This document shows positions 1 to 10,900 of a DNA stretch of 64,000 nucleotides, piece after piece. The DNA is taken from assembly GCA_965658355.1 (NCBI GenBank), contig CBFHRX010000003.1, forward strand, positions 31,937 through 95,936, in the 5' to 3' direction. The notes under the pieces were generated by a model. The model was not told where the DNA came from. It ran no database searches and worked only from the letters and a program-made list of their open reading frames with translations. Made by a program: the position numbers and the translations under genes. Origin of the DNA: UBA11891 sp965658355 (GTDB taxonomy: Bacteria > Bacteroidota > Bacteroidia > Flavobacteriales > Flavobacteriaceae). Numbering within the stretch: the first letter of the stretch is position 1; every line of letters begins with the position of its first letter.

Positions 1-2213
1 TGAATCGGATATCGATTTGGGGGAGGCGTTGCAATGACAGATAAATCCCTTGCTGACATTAAACTAAATTGGAGAGTACGTGGAATCGGAGTAGCTGTTA
101 ATGTAAGCACATCTATGTTCTTTTTTAAAGACCGAATTTTTTCCTTTACAGCTACCCCAAATTTTTGCTCCTCATCAACAATAAGAAGCCCTAAGTCAGC
201 GTATTCAACTGCTTTTCCAGCAATTTGATGCGTTCCAATAAGGATGTCTATTTTTCCGTTTTTCACGTCTTCCAGTAGTGCTTTTCGGTCTTTTGCAGAC
301 CGAAATCGGTTCAGGTAATCAACTCGAACAGGTAAATTTTTAAGCCGGTTGCTAAAAGTCTTAAAATGTTGAAACGCCAAAATAGTAGTCGGTACTAGTA
401 CGGCAACTTGTTTGCTGTTGTCAACTGCTTTAAAAGCCGCTCTTACCGCCACTTCTGTTTTTCCAAAGCCAACATCCCCACATACAAGGCGGTCCATGGG
501 GCGTTCGCTTTCCATATCCGCTTTGATAGCGGCAGTAGCCTTTTCTTGGTCTGGGGTGTCTTCATATAAAAAAGAAGCCTCTAATTCCCATTGCAAATAA
601 CTGTCTGGAGCAAAAGCAAAACCAATTTTTTTTCTGCGTTCAGCATAGAGCTGAATCAAATTAAAGGCAATTTCTTTGACGCGTTTTTTGGTTTTTTGCT
701 TGAGTGCTTTCCAGGTTTTGGATCCCAGCTTTAGTAGCTTAGGGACCTTTCCGTCTTTGCCGTTGAATTTTGAAATTTTATGTAGGGAGTGGATGCTAAG
801 GTACAGGACATCTCCTTCTCCATAAACAAGCTTAATAGCCTCCTGTTTTTTACCCTCAACGTCAATGTGTTGCAGGCCTCCAAATCGTCCAATTCCATGA
901 TCAATATGAGTGACATAATCACCCACTTCCATCAATGTTAGCTCTTGTAAGGTCAGCGCATCCGATTTGGTTTTTTGAGATTTCAATCGGTATTTGTGAT
1001 AGCGATTGAACAATTGGTGATCGGTAAAGACCGCAATTTTCGCTTCTGTGTCTTCAAATCCTTCAAAAAGTGGGCAAACCAATGTTTGATAATGAACGCT
1101 TTGGTCCATTTCTTGGAAAATATCATGAAAGCGTTTTACTTGCTGTTCACTTGAACAACAGATATAATTGGTTATCCCTTTTTCATGATTTGCATTCAGG
1201 TGCTCTACTAAAAGATCAAACTGTCTGTTAAAAGTCGGCTGTAGTCTTTGGTTGGCTTTTACAAGTTCTGTTTCCGCTTGCCGGTCAGATTTTTGAAAGA
1301 GGCCTACGGCAAAATTATTCAGGGTTGTACGTAAATCGCTGCTGTCACAGAAAAGTGTATCGGGTGGAAATTGAGTAGTGGTTTCTAACTCTTTATACTG
1401 GGCTTCTGCCTTTTCAAACAAGCTGTCCAATCGTTCACAACAGCTGTCTAAATTTTCTAGAAGTACGAGGCTATTCGCATCGAATAGGTCGAGAAGATTT
1501 TTACGTTTATCAGTAAATGATAGGGAGGAAGTGTTGGGGATTAATTCTATTTGATCATAATGTTTAATAGACAATTGTGTCCCCACATCAAAAGAACGCA
1601 AGCTTTCAACATCATCACCAAAGAATTCGATCCTGTAGGGGTGTTGATTGGCATATGAAAACACATCAACGATCCCCCCTCGAACAGAAAAAGTACCTGG
1701 TTCTGTTACGAAATCAGCCCGTTCAAAGCCATACTCAAAAAGAGTTTCATTGACAAAGTCCAAACTCAAAGCCATTCCTTTTTGGACTTTTAAAGTATTT
1801 TTTCGCAAGGTGTGTTGCGAGATGACTTTTTCAAATAAAGCCTGTGGGTAGCTGACAATGATCCGAGGGCGTTTGCTATTTGTTAGTTTGCGCAGCACCT
1901 CAGCCCTGAGAAGTACATTGGCATTATCCGTAGCTTCTGCCACATAGGCCTGTCGATAACTGGAGGGGAAAAACAACACCTCTGTCGTTCCTAGTAATTC
2001 TTCTAAATCATTAAGATAATAAGCCGCCTGTTCTGGGTTTTCTAAAACCCATAAGACCGTTTTAGGCTGTTCTTGAAAGGCGGCTGCAAGTGCAAGTGTT
2101 CTTCCCGAACCTATGGCCCCTTTTATAAGGGTTTTTTGTGGCGGATTGAATCCTTTTATCAGTTCCTTGTAAAGGCTAGTATTCCTGGTGTCAGCAAGCG
2201 GAAAGCGGGTCAC
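1..2213 (-). CDS. mfd: Transcription-repair coupling factor Mfd (partial, N-terminal two thirds)
   Basis: Mfd displaces RNA polymerase stalled at DNA lesions and recruits UvrA. Seen: an N-terminal UvrB-like region with the FVTEPG.FSVRGGIVDVFS stretch, the CarD-type RNAP-interaction region, then the translocase with Walker A GDVGFGKT (about residue 580), DEEQ (about residue 678) and TATPIPRTLQFSLMSARDL near the window edge. The gene runs off base 1, so about a third (rest of the translocase and the C-terminal domain) is missing from view. No ATG is available. I chose GTG at 2213, which follows an A-rich tract; an in-frame TTG at 2228 would add five residues. It starts 10-25 bases after the pdeM stop, so it is probably co-transcribed with the ligase-associated repair genes. 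Confidence 0.95.
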   Translation of the reverse strand, partial: MTRFPLADTRNTSLYKELIKGFNPPQKTLIKGAIGSGRTLALAAAFQEQPKTVLWVLENPEQAAYYLNDLEELLGTTEVLFFPSSYRQAYVAEATDNANVLLRAEVLRKLTNSKRPRIIVSYPQALFEKVISQHTLRKNTLKVQKGMALSLDFVNETLFEYGFERADFVTEPGTFSVRGGIVDVFSYANQHPYRIEFFGDDVESLRSFDVGTQLSIKHYDQIELIPNTSSLSFTDKRKNLLDLFDANSLVLLENLDSCCERLDSLFEKAEAQYKELETTTQFPPDTLFCDSSDLRTTLNNFAVGLFQKSDRQAETELVKANQRLQPTFNRQFDLLVEHLNANHEKGITNYICCSSEQQVKRFHDIFQEMDQSVHYQTLVCPLFEGFEDTEAKIAVFTDHQLFNRYHKYRLKSQKTKSDALTLQELTLMEVGDYVTHIDHGIGRFGGLQHIDVEGKKQEAIKLVYGEGDVLYLSIHSLHKISKFNGKDGKVPKLLKLGSKTWKALKQKTKKRVKEIAFNLIQLYAERRKKIGFAFAPDSYLQWELEASFLYEDTPDQEKATAAIKADMESERPMDRLVCGDVGFGKTEVAVRAAFKAVDNSKQVAVLVPTTILAFQHFKTFSNRLKNLPVRVDYLNRFRSAKDRKALLEDVKNGKIDILIGTHQIAGKAVEYADLGLLIVDEEQKFGVAVKEKIRSLKKNIDVLTLTATPIPRTLQFSLMSARDLSVIATPPPNRYPI

Positions 2214-2237
2214 TCTTTTTTTGGGCAAATATACAGG

Positions 2238-2882
2238 CTATTTTTTCCTTAGAGAAACGGCAAGAACACTCTTTCCACTCAAAGCATAGACACTGTCAGT
2301 AGTTTTAGGATGCATTATATGAAGCCCGGTGAAATTCCCAAAAGCAGGGAGTATCATTTGGTTTGTAGACTCAAAAAAGCAGGGGACTTTCATTTGTTGT
2401 AAGCCTATTCCTTTTAGTTTTACGCCAGGGTGAACATGCCCGCAAAAGACAAATTCTTCTTTTTTTTCGGTAGGGAAATGTGAAAAATAAAATGGCGCTT
2501 CAGACAAGTTATCCACTACCTGCAGTCCTATTTTTTCAAAATGAGCAGCTGGGATGATGTCATGATTGCCTTCTATTAAGATCATTTGTGCCTTTTGTTG
2601 CTGGACCCAAGCTGTAAATAAGAGCCACTCGTTATTTTGAAAACTATGGAAGAGGTCCCCTAAAAAAAGGATGCGTTCAATTGTAAATACTTCGAAAAGA
2701 GGGGTGATTTTTTGATAGAAAGCCCCCTCTGCTTTTCGCGGTACTGCAATTCCATTTTTGCGAAAATGCGCTACTTTACCCAGGTGTGCATCCGCGATTA
2801 AAAGACTCTTTTTTTCTTCCCAAAAGAGGGCGCCACTGGGGTGCAGAATAAAGTGATTTCCTCTTATTTTAAGCCGCTTCAT
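2238..2882 (-). CDS. pdeM: Ligase-associated DNA damage response endonuclease PdeM (metallophosphoesterase)
   Basis: A 214-residue calcineurin-like metallophosphoesterase. All metal-binding motifs are visible: D31-x-H33 (ADAHLG), GDLFHS at 75-80, GNHD at 105-108 and GHVH at 148-151. Relatives are manganese-dependent DNA nucleases encoded with an Lhr-type helicase, a ligase and a beta-CASP exonuclease. That is the arrangement here: its ATG overlaps the helicase stop by 4 bases, so it is the last gene of the four-gene operon before mfd. There is no signal peptide, so it is cytoplasmic. The family assignment is firm; its actual substrate in the cell is unknown. Confidence 0.93.
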   Translation of the reverse strand: MKRLKIRGNHFILHPSGALFWEEKKSLLIADAHLGKVAHFRKNGIAVPRKAEGAFYQKITPLFEVFTIERILFLGDLFHSFQNNEWLLFTAWVQQQKAQMILIEGNHDIIPAAHFEKIGLQVVDNLSEAPFYFSHFPTEKKEEFVFCGHVHPGVKLKGIGLQQMKVPCFFESTNQMILPAFGNFTGLHIMHPKTTDSVYALSGKSVLAVSLRKK

Positions 2883-5296
2883 TCTACTGCTTTTTCTAAT
2901 TGAAGATACATTTTCCTAATCCTGTCTTCTACACTTTCTGAGGAAAGTTTCGCGCGGATTCTGTCTGTGATTAAGGGGAATGAAAAAGGGGTCGGCTGGC
3001 TGCAGTCGCACCATATAATTTCTTGGGCTGCAATAGCTTCAAAAACCTGAGTCATACGACCGTGTTCCATCCCGTGATCAAACGTTTCCTCAAGCGCTTG
3101 TTGATAGAGTAAATTATCGGGTTCATACTCTTTAAAGACATCGTAAAATAATTGGGAACCACTTTGTAAATGTTTTGATTTGATGGGCTTATTCGGGAAT
3201 CCCTGAAAGACCAATCCAGAGATTACAGCGATATCTCTAAAGCGGCGTCGCGCCATCTCGGATACATTTATACTCTTTTCCAAGTCCTCGTGTAAATGGT
3301 CAAAGGTCAGCAAATTGTTATCAAAAAAATCCTCTTTTGAAAAAGCTTGATCCGATAGTAACTCGAATCCATAATCATTGAAAGACATGCTAAAGCTAAT
3401 AGGAGACAAGAGGCTCACACGATAGGCCATTAAACTGGCCATGGCTTCGTGAATAGCATAGCCTTCAAAGGGATAAAAAATAGTATGAAAACCTTCTTTT
3501 GTTTCAAAGCGCTCAATTAGAAACTGATTTGGTTTTGGAATAATGGATTCTCTTTCTTGCTGATAGAATACTGGCTTTAATGCCTTAAACTCGGGTGTTT
3601 GGAGGTTGCGTTCATCAAACAATGCTTTTTTTAATAGGTCACTTAAATGTGCACTAAAACTCATACGCCCACCCATCCAGGCAGGGATGCGGGTTTTTTT
3701 CGACTTTGACTTGCGCACAATAACTTCCATATTATGCATCCGAATGAGCTCTAGGTTACGACCCGAAAAGGTAAACACCTCTCCTGGTTTTAGCTTGGCC
3801 ACAAACCATTCTTCAACGGTTCCTATATACCCCCCTTTTTGATAGCGAATCTTTAAATTGGCATCGCTTACGATGGTCCCCATTGAAAGTCGATGCCGCA
3901 TCGCAATTCCTTTATTGAGAACCTTTAAGCTGCCATCTTCTAAGACCGTGACCTTTTTGTATTCATCATAGTGTTCTAGGCTTTGACTTCCTTTTATCAA
4001 GAAGTTCAAAAGCCATTGCCATCGCTCTTCGTCTATCGATTGAAAGCAAAAAGTGTTTTGTATAACAGGGAATAATTTTTTTGGATGAAAGCCACTTCCT
4101 ACAGCAAGGGTCATCAAGAATTGGAGTAATACATCATAGGAATTGAGAAAGGGAATGCGGTCTTCGATTTGTTGCTCTTCAATGCCGCGTTGTAAGGCAA
4201 CAGATTCGATTAATTCCATGGCGTGAGTGGGCAGAAAATGAATGCTGCTTCCCGCTTTGGGACGGTGTCCGCTGCGTCCCGCTCGTTGTATAAAGCGCCC
4301 CACTCCTTTTGGACTGCCTATTTGAACACAATTTTCTACAGGTGAAAAATCGACTCCTAAATCTAAGCTTGACGTACAAACGACCACTTTGAGCTGTTCT
4401 TCGCGCAATGCGTTTTCGACCCATAAGCGAATTTTTTTATCAATACTTCCGTGATGCATGGCCATATTTCCAGCGAGATCTGGATCCGCTTCTAATAAGC
4501 GGTGGAACCATATTTCACATTGTGCACGGGTATTGGTGAAAATAAGAGTGGTCTTGTTTTTTTGGATTAATTGTAAGACCTGTGGTAAAAGGTGAATCCC
4601 TAAATGTCCCCGCCAGGGAAAGCTCTCCATGTTTTTTGGAAGGATGGATTTAACCTTAATTTTCTTTTTTATTTGGGCATTTACGGTAACATAATTTTCG
4701 TTTGGCCCTAGTAATATTTCTCGTGCCAAATCTTTGTTTCCCAGCGTAGCTGATATCCCCCAAACTTTTAGATTAGGGAGAAAAGATCTTAGATAAGCCA
4801 GGGCTAATTCTACCTGAACCCCACGTTTACTTCCCAAGAGTTCATGCCATTCATCAATGACAATCACCTTAAGGTGTTGAAAGCTTTTTTGATGGTCTTT
4901 GGTGCTCAGTAATACATGAAGACTTTCTGGAGTCGTAACCAATCCAAAAGAAGGTTTCCGCTTTTGTGTAGCTCGTTCACTTTGAGAAGAATCTCCTGTT
5001 CTTAATGCGATCTTGAGGTCTGGATGAAGATCACTGGTCATCCGTTGGGTAGCCTGCTGAATTTCTACAGCCAAGGCGCGTAAAGGAGTAATCCACAGGG
5101 CTTGCGTTCCAGCAGGATGCTTTTTTGTTTGGAGGGCTTCTTGTAGAATTCCACCCCAAAGGGCAAAAGTCTTCCCACTCCCAGTTGGGGCATGAAGCAT
5201 CCCATTTTTACCTTCTCCATAGGCCTTCCAACATTCTTTTTGAAATGATTGAGGGCTCCAGCCTTGTGCTTTAAACCACTGCTGCACACTCGTCAT
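2879..5296 (-). CDS. Ligase-associated DNA damage response DEXH-box helicase (Lhr-core type)
   Basis: An 805-residue superfamily 2 helicase. Visible motifs are Walker A APTGSGKT (36-43), TTPESLHVLLS (about 121-131), DEWH box (148-151), SATLG, and the motif VI stretch RAGRSGHRP. Beyond the two RecA domains lie the winged-helix and Lhr-specific C-terminal domains typical of Lhr-core proteins. Lhr-core enzymes are ATP-dependent 3'-to-5' translocases that unwind RNA:DNA or DNA duplexes. The gene overlaps the ligase stop by 4 bases upstream and pdeM by 4 bases downstream, so the proteins are very likely made together as one repair set. The length matches the stand-alone Lhr-core class rather than the about 1500-residue full-length Lhr. 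Confidence 0.95.
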   Translation of the reverse strand: MTSVQQWFKAQGWSPQSFQKECWKAYGEGKNGMLHAPTGSGKTFALWGGILQEALQTKKHPAGTQALWITPLRALAVEIQQATQRMTSDLHPDLKIALRTGDSSQSERATQKRKPSFGLVTTPESLHVLLSTKDHQKSFQHLKVIVIDEWHELLGSKRGVQVELALAYLRSFLPNLKVWGISATLGNKDLAREILLGPNENYVTVNAQIKKKIKVKSILPKNMESFPWRGHLGIHLLPQVLQLIQKNKTTLIFTNTRAQCEIWFHRLLEADPDLAGNMAMHHGSIDKKIRLWVENALREEQLKVVVCTSSLDLGVDFSPVENCVQIGSPKGVGRFIQRAGRSGHRPKAGSSIHFLPTHAMELIESVALQRGIEEQQIEDRIPFLNSYDVLLQFLMTLAVGSGFHPKKLFPVIQNTFCFQSIDEERWQWLLNFLIKGSQSLEHYDEYKKVTVLEDGSLKVLNKGIAMRHRLSMGTIVSDANLKIRYQKGGYIGTVEEWFVAKLKPGEVFTFSGRNLELIRMHNMEVIVRKSKSKKTRIPAWMGGRMSFSAHLSDLLKKALFDERNLQTPEFKALKPVFYQQERESIIPKPNQFLIERFETKEGFHTIFYPFEGYAIHEAMASLMAYRVSLLSPISFSMSFNDYGFELLSDQAFSKEDFFDNNLLTFDHLHEDLEKSINVSEMARRRFRDIAVISGLVFQGFPNKPIKSKHLQSGSQLFYDVFKEYEPDNLLYQQALEETFDHGMEHGRMTQVFEAIAAQEIIWCDCSQPTPFSFPLITDRIRAKLSSESVEDRIRKMYLQLEKAVE

Positions 5297-6879
5297 GGGA
5301 GTAATTTTTTGAGGTCTTCAAGACTGTTTGCATCCTGTGATTTTTTATCGTGTCGCCATCGTAAGATCCTGGGAAAACGAACGGCAACTCCACTTTTGTG
5401 GCGTGAGGAAGGGGCTATGCCTTCAAAGGCTATCTCAAAGACCAACTCCGGTTTTATTTGTCGCACTGGACCAAATCGATCAAGTGTATTTTGCTTGACA
5501 AAATGATCTACTTTTTTGATTTCCGCATCGGTTAAGCCAGAATAAGCTTTTGCAAAAGTGACCAAGGTTTCTCCTTGCCAAAGTGCAAAGGTGTAATCCG
5601 TGTAAAGGTTTGTGCGTCTTCCATGTCCACGCATCGCATAGGTCAAAACCGCATCTATGGTTTTAGGGTCTGACTTCCATTTCCACCAAGTTCCTTTTTT
5701 TCGGCCCACTGCATAGGGAGAGCCCTTATGTTTAATCATTAAACCTTCACTCTTTTTTTCGGACGCTTTTTCCCGCTCTGTTGCGACTTCTTTCCAGCTA
5801 GAAAATTGCAGCACTTCAGACAATAATAGGGGAACTCCCTCACCCTGAACATTCCGGTGGAGCCTTGCCAGAAGGCTTTGACGGTCTGCCAAAGGAAGTT
5901 CTCGTACATCCTTGCCTTCCCATTCTAAGATATCGTAGAGCATGATCACTATGGGAATATCATTTTGTAATTTTTGAGAAACGGTCTTTCTTCCAATGCG
6001 TTTCTGAAGGGCGTTAAAATCTCCAATGACACCTTCTTTATAGGGGAGTAGTTCTCCATCTACCACGGTTCCGTTAGGAAGAAGTTGAGCAAGTTGGGCT
6101 ATTTCTGGAAATTTATCGGTGATTAATTCTTCCCCGCGACTCCATAAAAAATGTTTTCCCTCTCTTACAATCAACTGGGAGCGCATTCCATCCCATTTGT
6201 GTTCAATGTGCCACTCTTCGATATTTTCTTTTTCTTGAAAATTTTCTTCTAACGCATAGGCTAAAAAGAAAGGGTAAGGCTGGGAGATTTGATCTTCTGG
6301 ATTGGGGTCTATAAGCAATTCATGAAAAGTAGTTGTCTGCGGACTCCATTTCCCCATCAAACGATGGGCCAAAATAGTCTCGTCGATATGAACTGCTTTT
6401 GAGAGGGCGCGGGTCATTAACTTTTGACTCACCCCTATCCGAAATCCTCCTGTCAAGATTTTATTAAAAACAAAGCGCTCAAAATTGTCAAGACTTTGCC
6501 ATCGTTCTAGTATGTACCTTTTTTTTAGTTCCTCTTCTTTTGATTTTAAAGCGATGATCTCTTCGATACACTGGCTTAGCGAGGGAGGGGTCCCTTTGGT
6601 TTCTTGTTGGACCAAAAGGGCGATGGTTTCGGCCAGGTCTCCCACAATATGATAGGATTCTTCAAAAAGCCATTCCGGTAGTTGGGCGAGTTCTGCCGCC
6701 CAGCTACGCATCAAGGTGGTGGTAACAGGTCGTGAGGGTCGACGATGCGATAACAAGGCCACCGCCCACAAGGCATCTTGTTTGGGTGCAGCCTTAAAAT
6801 AGTCTGTTAGGGCAGCTACTTTTTTAGTGGTTTTAGTGGTGCTGTCCAGTTCTTCTATTAAAGCAGCAAAACGTCTCAT
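5293..6879 (-). CDS. ATP-dependent DNA ligase (ligase-associated repair cluster)
   Basis: A 528-residue ATP-dependent DNA ligase that seals nicks through a lysyl-AMP intermediate. Seen: an N-terminal alpha-helical DNA-binding domain (about 1-200), motif I KWDG with nucleophile Lys228, motif III VDGELL (273-278), motif IIIa YDIL (315-318), motif IV EGLMIKH (378-384), motif V WWKWK (398-402), then the OB-fold ending in the RFPR-type motif VI. It is distinct from the NAD-dependent replicative LigA, which is not in this window. It overlaps the exonuclease and helicase genes by 4 bases each, so it is the second gene of the operon. Its role is inferred to be end-joining or gap-sealing repair. Confidence 0.95.
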   Translation of the reverse strand: MRRFAALIEELDSTTKTTKKVAALTDYFKAAPKQDALWAVALLSHRRPSRPVTTTLMRSWAAELAQLPEWLFEESYHIVGDLAETIALLVQQETKGTPPSLSQCIEEIIALKSKEEELKKRYILERWQSLDNFERFVFNKILTGGFRIGVSQKLMTRALSKAVHIDETILAHRLMGKWSPQTTTFHELLIDPNPEDQISQPYPFFLAYALEENFQEKENIEEWHIEHKWDGMRSQLIVREGKHFLWSRGEELITDKFPEIAQLAQLLPNGTVVDGELLPYKEGVIGDFNALQKRIGRKTVSQKLQNDIPIVIMLYDILEWEGKDVRELPLADRQSLLARLHRNVQGEGVPLLLSEVLQFSSWKEVATEREKASEKKSEGLMIKHKGSPYAVGRKKGTWWKWKSDPKTIDAVLTYAMRGHGRRTNLYTDYTFALWQGETLVTFAKAYSGLTDAEIKKVDHFVKQNTLDRFGPVRQIKPELVFEIAFEGIAPSSRHKSGVAVRFPRILRWRHDKKSQDANSLEDLKKLLP

Positions 6880-7877
6880 TCGGCAGTAGCAGTTTCTGGG
6901 GTTTCGGCTTCGTACTGTGTTTTTTCTGTACGCGCATTCCAGCCTTTTTCGCGTAAGTAGTGTGCAAAAAGATCGGTATAGCCATGCGTGGTGATTACAT
7001 TTTCACAGCCTGTTGCTTCTATGGCAGACAAAAGGCCTTGCCAATCGGCATGATCCGATAAGACGAAGGCGCGGTCGACGGCTCGTCTTCTTCGGGCCCC
7101 GCGGAAGGCCATCCAACCAGAGGCATAGCCCGTTGAAAGAGTGCCTAACTTCTTGATCCAAGCACTGCCTAATACAGCAGGGGGGGCGAGTACTAAATTT
7201 CCTTCGATCTCTTTCTTTGTGGTGTCACGGGTAATCAATTCTGTCTCTGGGAAGTCGATAAACTGTCGCAAGACTTCTGTCATGTGTTCTGTGGCCCCAT
7301 GGGTGTATATTTTACCGATAGAAGGATCTAAATGTTTTAAAAGTCGCTGGGCTTTTCCCAGAGAATATCCCATCAATAAACTAGTCGTTTTTTCGGCCTG
7401 GTTTTGTGCCCACCATTGATTGATGCTATCGTGTGTTGTTTGGGGCTCGTCCCATTTAAAAACCGGTAAACCGAAAGTACACTCTGTGATAAAAGTATCG
7501 CATTTTACAGGCTCGAAAGGGGTGGAAATACCATCAACTTGCGTTTTATAATCCCCAGTAAAAACCCAAACCTCTCCTTTGTGTGCCACCCTGATTTGGG
7601 CTGACCCCGGGACATGACCCGCCGGATGAAAAGAAAATTGAACCCCTTTTATGGTAAAGGTTTCACCATAGGACTTTCCAGCGACAATTATATTCCCCAA
7701 TCTGTGTTTGATAATGGGAACATTATCAGTATGTGTGATATATTGTGCATGCCCCCAGCGTGCGTGGTCAGAATGTCCGTGCGAGATAATGGCTTTGGAT
7801 ACCTTTTTCCAAGGGTCTAAGTAAACATCTGCGGCAGCACAATAGATACCCCGCGAGGTAAATTCCAGCAACGGCAT
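6876..7877 (-). CDS. Ligase-associated DNA damage response exonuclease (metallo-beta-lactamase/beta-CASP)
   Basis: A 333-residue metallo-beta-lactamase fold nuclease with motif HGHSDH at 33-38, a central GDYK motif, a beta-CASP-type region (MGYSLGKAQRLL) and a late SDHADW motif. Related proteins are called mRNA 3'-end processing factor-like, or ligase-associated exonuclease. It is the first gene of the operon; the next gene (ligase) starts inside its stop codon with a 4-base overlap. The 115-base gap to dnaE on the other strand must hold its promoter. The family is clear. Whether it acts on DNA, RNA or both cannot be told from sequence. Confidence 0.93.
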   Translation of the reverse strand: MPLLEFTSRGIYCAAADVYLDPWKKVSKAIISHGHSDHARWGHAQYITHTDNVPIIKHRLGNIIVAGKSYGETFTIKGVQFSFHPAGHVPGSAQIRVAHKGEVWVFTGDYKTQVDGISTPFEPVKCDTFITECTFGLPVFKWDEPQTTHDSINQWWAQNQAEKTTSLLMGYSLGKAQRLLKHLDPSIGKIYTHGATEHMTEVLRQFIDFPETELITRDTTKKEIEGNLVLAPPAVLGSAWIKKLGTLSTGYASGWMAFRGARRRRAVDRAFVLSDHADWQGLLSAIEATGCENVITTHGYTDLFAHYLREKGWNARTEKTQYEAETPETATAE

Positions 7878-7992
7878 TTTCTTTTTCTTTTTTTGAAAGG
7901 TACAAAAACGGAGGCTTACTTTTTTTTGTATTCGTTGATAACTCCCAACAACTCCTTTTCAAAAGCCCTTCGTCTTTTTCTATTTTCGTTTT

Positions 7993-10900
7993 ATGTATTT
8001 AATATTCGATACAGAGACAACTGGATTGCCAAAAAGATGGAATGCCCCCCTGACAGATTCTGATAATTGGCCACGATGTATTCAAATTGCTTGGCAAATT
8101 CACGATGTTTCGGGGAAGTGCATAGAGCATAGCGACTATCTGGTAAAGCCCGACGGGTTTACCATTCCTTACGAATCCGAACAGGTACACGGTGTTTCAA
8201 CAGCATTGGCAGAATCTGAAGGAGAGCCATTAGAGGTTGTTTTAGACCATTTTGCTAAAGCAGTGTCAAAAGCACGATTTATTGTAGGTCACAATATTAA
8301 TTTTGACCGCAACATCATGGGGGCTGAATTTTTAAGAATTCATCAACAAGACCCGCTTGAAAACAGTGTTTTCATAGATACCTGTACGGAAGAGACAGCC
8401 ACTTTGTGTCAATTGCCGGGAGGGCGTGGCGGTAAGTTTAAGCTCCCTACTTTAAGCGAGCTGTATCATTTTCTTTTTCAAAGTAGTTTTGAAGAGGCGC
8501 ATAATGCGACTGCAGATGTAGAAGCTACAAGTCGTGCTTTCTTAGAATTATTGCGAACCCATAAAATTTCTCCAGCCCCTTTGCAAAGTGAAGATATCAG
8601 CTCGCCCTTGCATCGTGAATATCCAGCAGGGGTTCCTTTGGTTGGGCTAAAGCATCAGAATTTAAAAGAGGCTTCAGCAGCATTAGCGGCTGCAACTAAA
8701 ACAGCTCCCCCGACAAAAGAACCTGTTTCAAAAGAACGTTTGAGCGCGTTGGAGACCGCTCCTTTTGTACACTTGCACAATCACTCACAGTTTTCAGTTT
8801 TACAAGCCACCTCGCGAATTTCGCAATTAATAGAGGCGACGGTTAGCCACAAAATGCAAGCCATAGCCCTAACTGATCACGCTAATTTGATGGGGGCCTT
8901 TCATTTTGTCAAAGCGATCAAAAATCACAATGCCGCTGCAGAGCCAGATGCACAAATTAAGCCTATCATCGGTTGTGAATTCTATGTTTGTGAAAACCAT
9001 ACCGACCGATCGAGAAAAGACGACGGCTATCAAATTGTTTTTTTAGCTAAAAATAAAAAGGGGTATCAGAATTTGATCAAGATGACCTCATTAGCGTACA
9101 CAGAAGGTTTTTATTATGTGCCTCGTATTGATAAAGAGATTATCCAGCAGTATAAGGAAGATCTGATAGTACTGTCAGGAAATCTAAATGGGGAAGTTCC
9201 GTCGAAAATATTAAATATAGGGGATGCTCAGGCAGAAGAAGCGTTGTTGTGGTGGAAAGACCAATTTGGATCGGATTTCTACATAGAGCTTATGCGTCAT
9301 GGGCAAGAGGATGAAGACCGTGCCAATACGGTTCTGATGGAGTGGTCTCAAAAGCACAATATTCCCCTTATTGCGACCAATAACACCTATTATGTGGCAA
9401 AGGAAGAAGCCAACGCTCATGATATTTTATTGTGTTTAAAAGAGGGAGAAAAACAAGCAACTCCCATAGGAAGGGGTCGTGGATATCGCTATGGTTTCCC
9501 CAATCAAGAGTATTATTTCAAGTCGCAAGAAGAAATGAAACGCTTGTTTAAGGATGTTCCAGAAGCGATACTAAACATTCAAGAACTTATTGATAAGGTC
9601 TCTCCATACGAATTAGCAAGAGAGGTCTTATTGCCCAAGTTTGAAATTCCCAAAGCGTATCAAGTAGCCGATGATTCGGACGGAAAAAAAGGGGAGAATA
9701 ACTATTTACGACATCTTACCTACGAAGGGGCGAAGAAGCGGTATGATGAGCTGACTCCCCAGATTGAAGAGAGACTTGACTTTGAGTTAGAAGTAATTGC
9801 CAAGACCGGTTATCCAGGTTATTTCCTTATTGTTCAAGATTTAATAGCTGCAGCAAGGGCAATGGATGTATCCGTAGGGCCTGGAAGGGGTTCTGCCGCG
9901 GGTTCTGTTGTGGCCTATTGCTTGGGGATTGTGAATATGGACCCTATCAAATACGATCTCCTTTTTGAGCGGTTTTTGAATCCTGACAGGGTGAGTATGC
10001 CCGATATTGATATCGATTTTGACGACGAAGGTCGCGGCAGGGTGATGAAATATGTGATTGATAAATACGGGTCGAATCAGGTGGCTCAGATCATCACCTA
10101 TGGGACCATGGCGGCGAAATCATCCATTAGAGATACCGCTCGAGTATTGGATTTATCCCTGAATGAAGCGGACCATATTGCCAAGCTATTGCCCAATATG
10201 AAGCTCTCTAAAATTTTTGGTTTAGAAGAAGACGCCTTAAAAAAGAGTCTAAGAGCAGAAGAATATACACGGGTCAAAGAGTTTAAATCCATCGCATTAG
10301 AATCTGGGCTTCAAGGCGAAATGATACAGCAAGCAAAGGTGCTGGAAGGTTCCCTTCGAAACACAGGAATTCATGCCTGTGGGGTTATTATTACCCCTGA
10401 TGATATTACCCAATTTGTACCCATTGCTACAGCCAAAGACTCCGATCTTTTTGTAACCCAGTTTGACAATTCCGTTGTAGAAGATGCGGGCTTGTTAAAG
10501 ATGGACTTTTTGGGTCTGAAAACCTTAACCTTGATAAAGGATACCGTAAAATTAGTCAAGTACAAACACAACATTGACTTAGATCCTGACGCCTTTCCAT
10601 TGGATGATGTCAAAACATACGAGCTTTTCCAAAGGGGTGAAACCGTTGGAATATTTCAGTACGAATCGGCTGGTATGCAGAAATATTTAAAAGAACTCAA
10701 GCCCACACAATTCGCGGATCTTATCGCGATGAATGCACTGTATCGTCCTGGTCCTTTGGAATATATCCCCAGTTTTGTAGCTCGAAAAAATGGTCAAGAA
10801 GAAATCAGCTATGATTTACCTGCCATGGAGGAATTCCTAGAAGAGACCTATGGTATTACAGTATATCAGGAGCAAGTGATGCGACTTTCCCAGAAATTAG

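Noticed and set aside
3606..3842. Opposite-strand reading frames inside the Lhr helicase and similar frames elsewhere
   Set aside because: They lie fully inside genes with clear family motifs on the other strand and show no recognisable domain or start context of their own.
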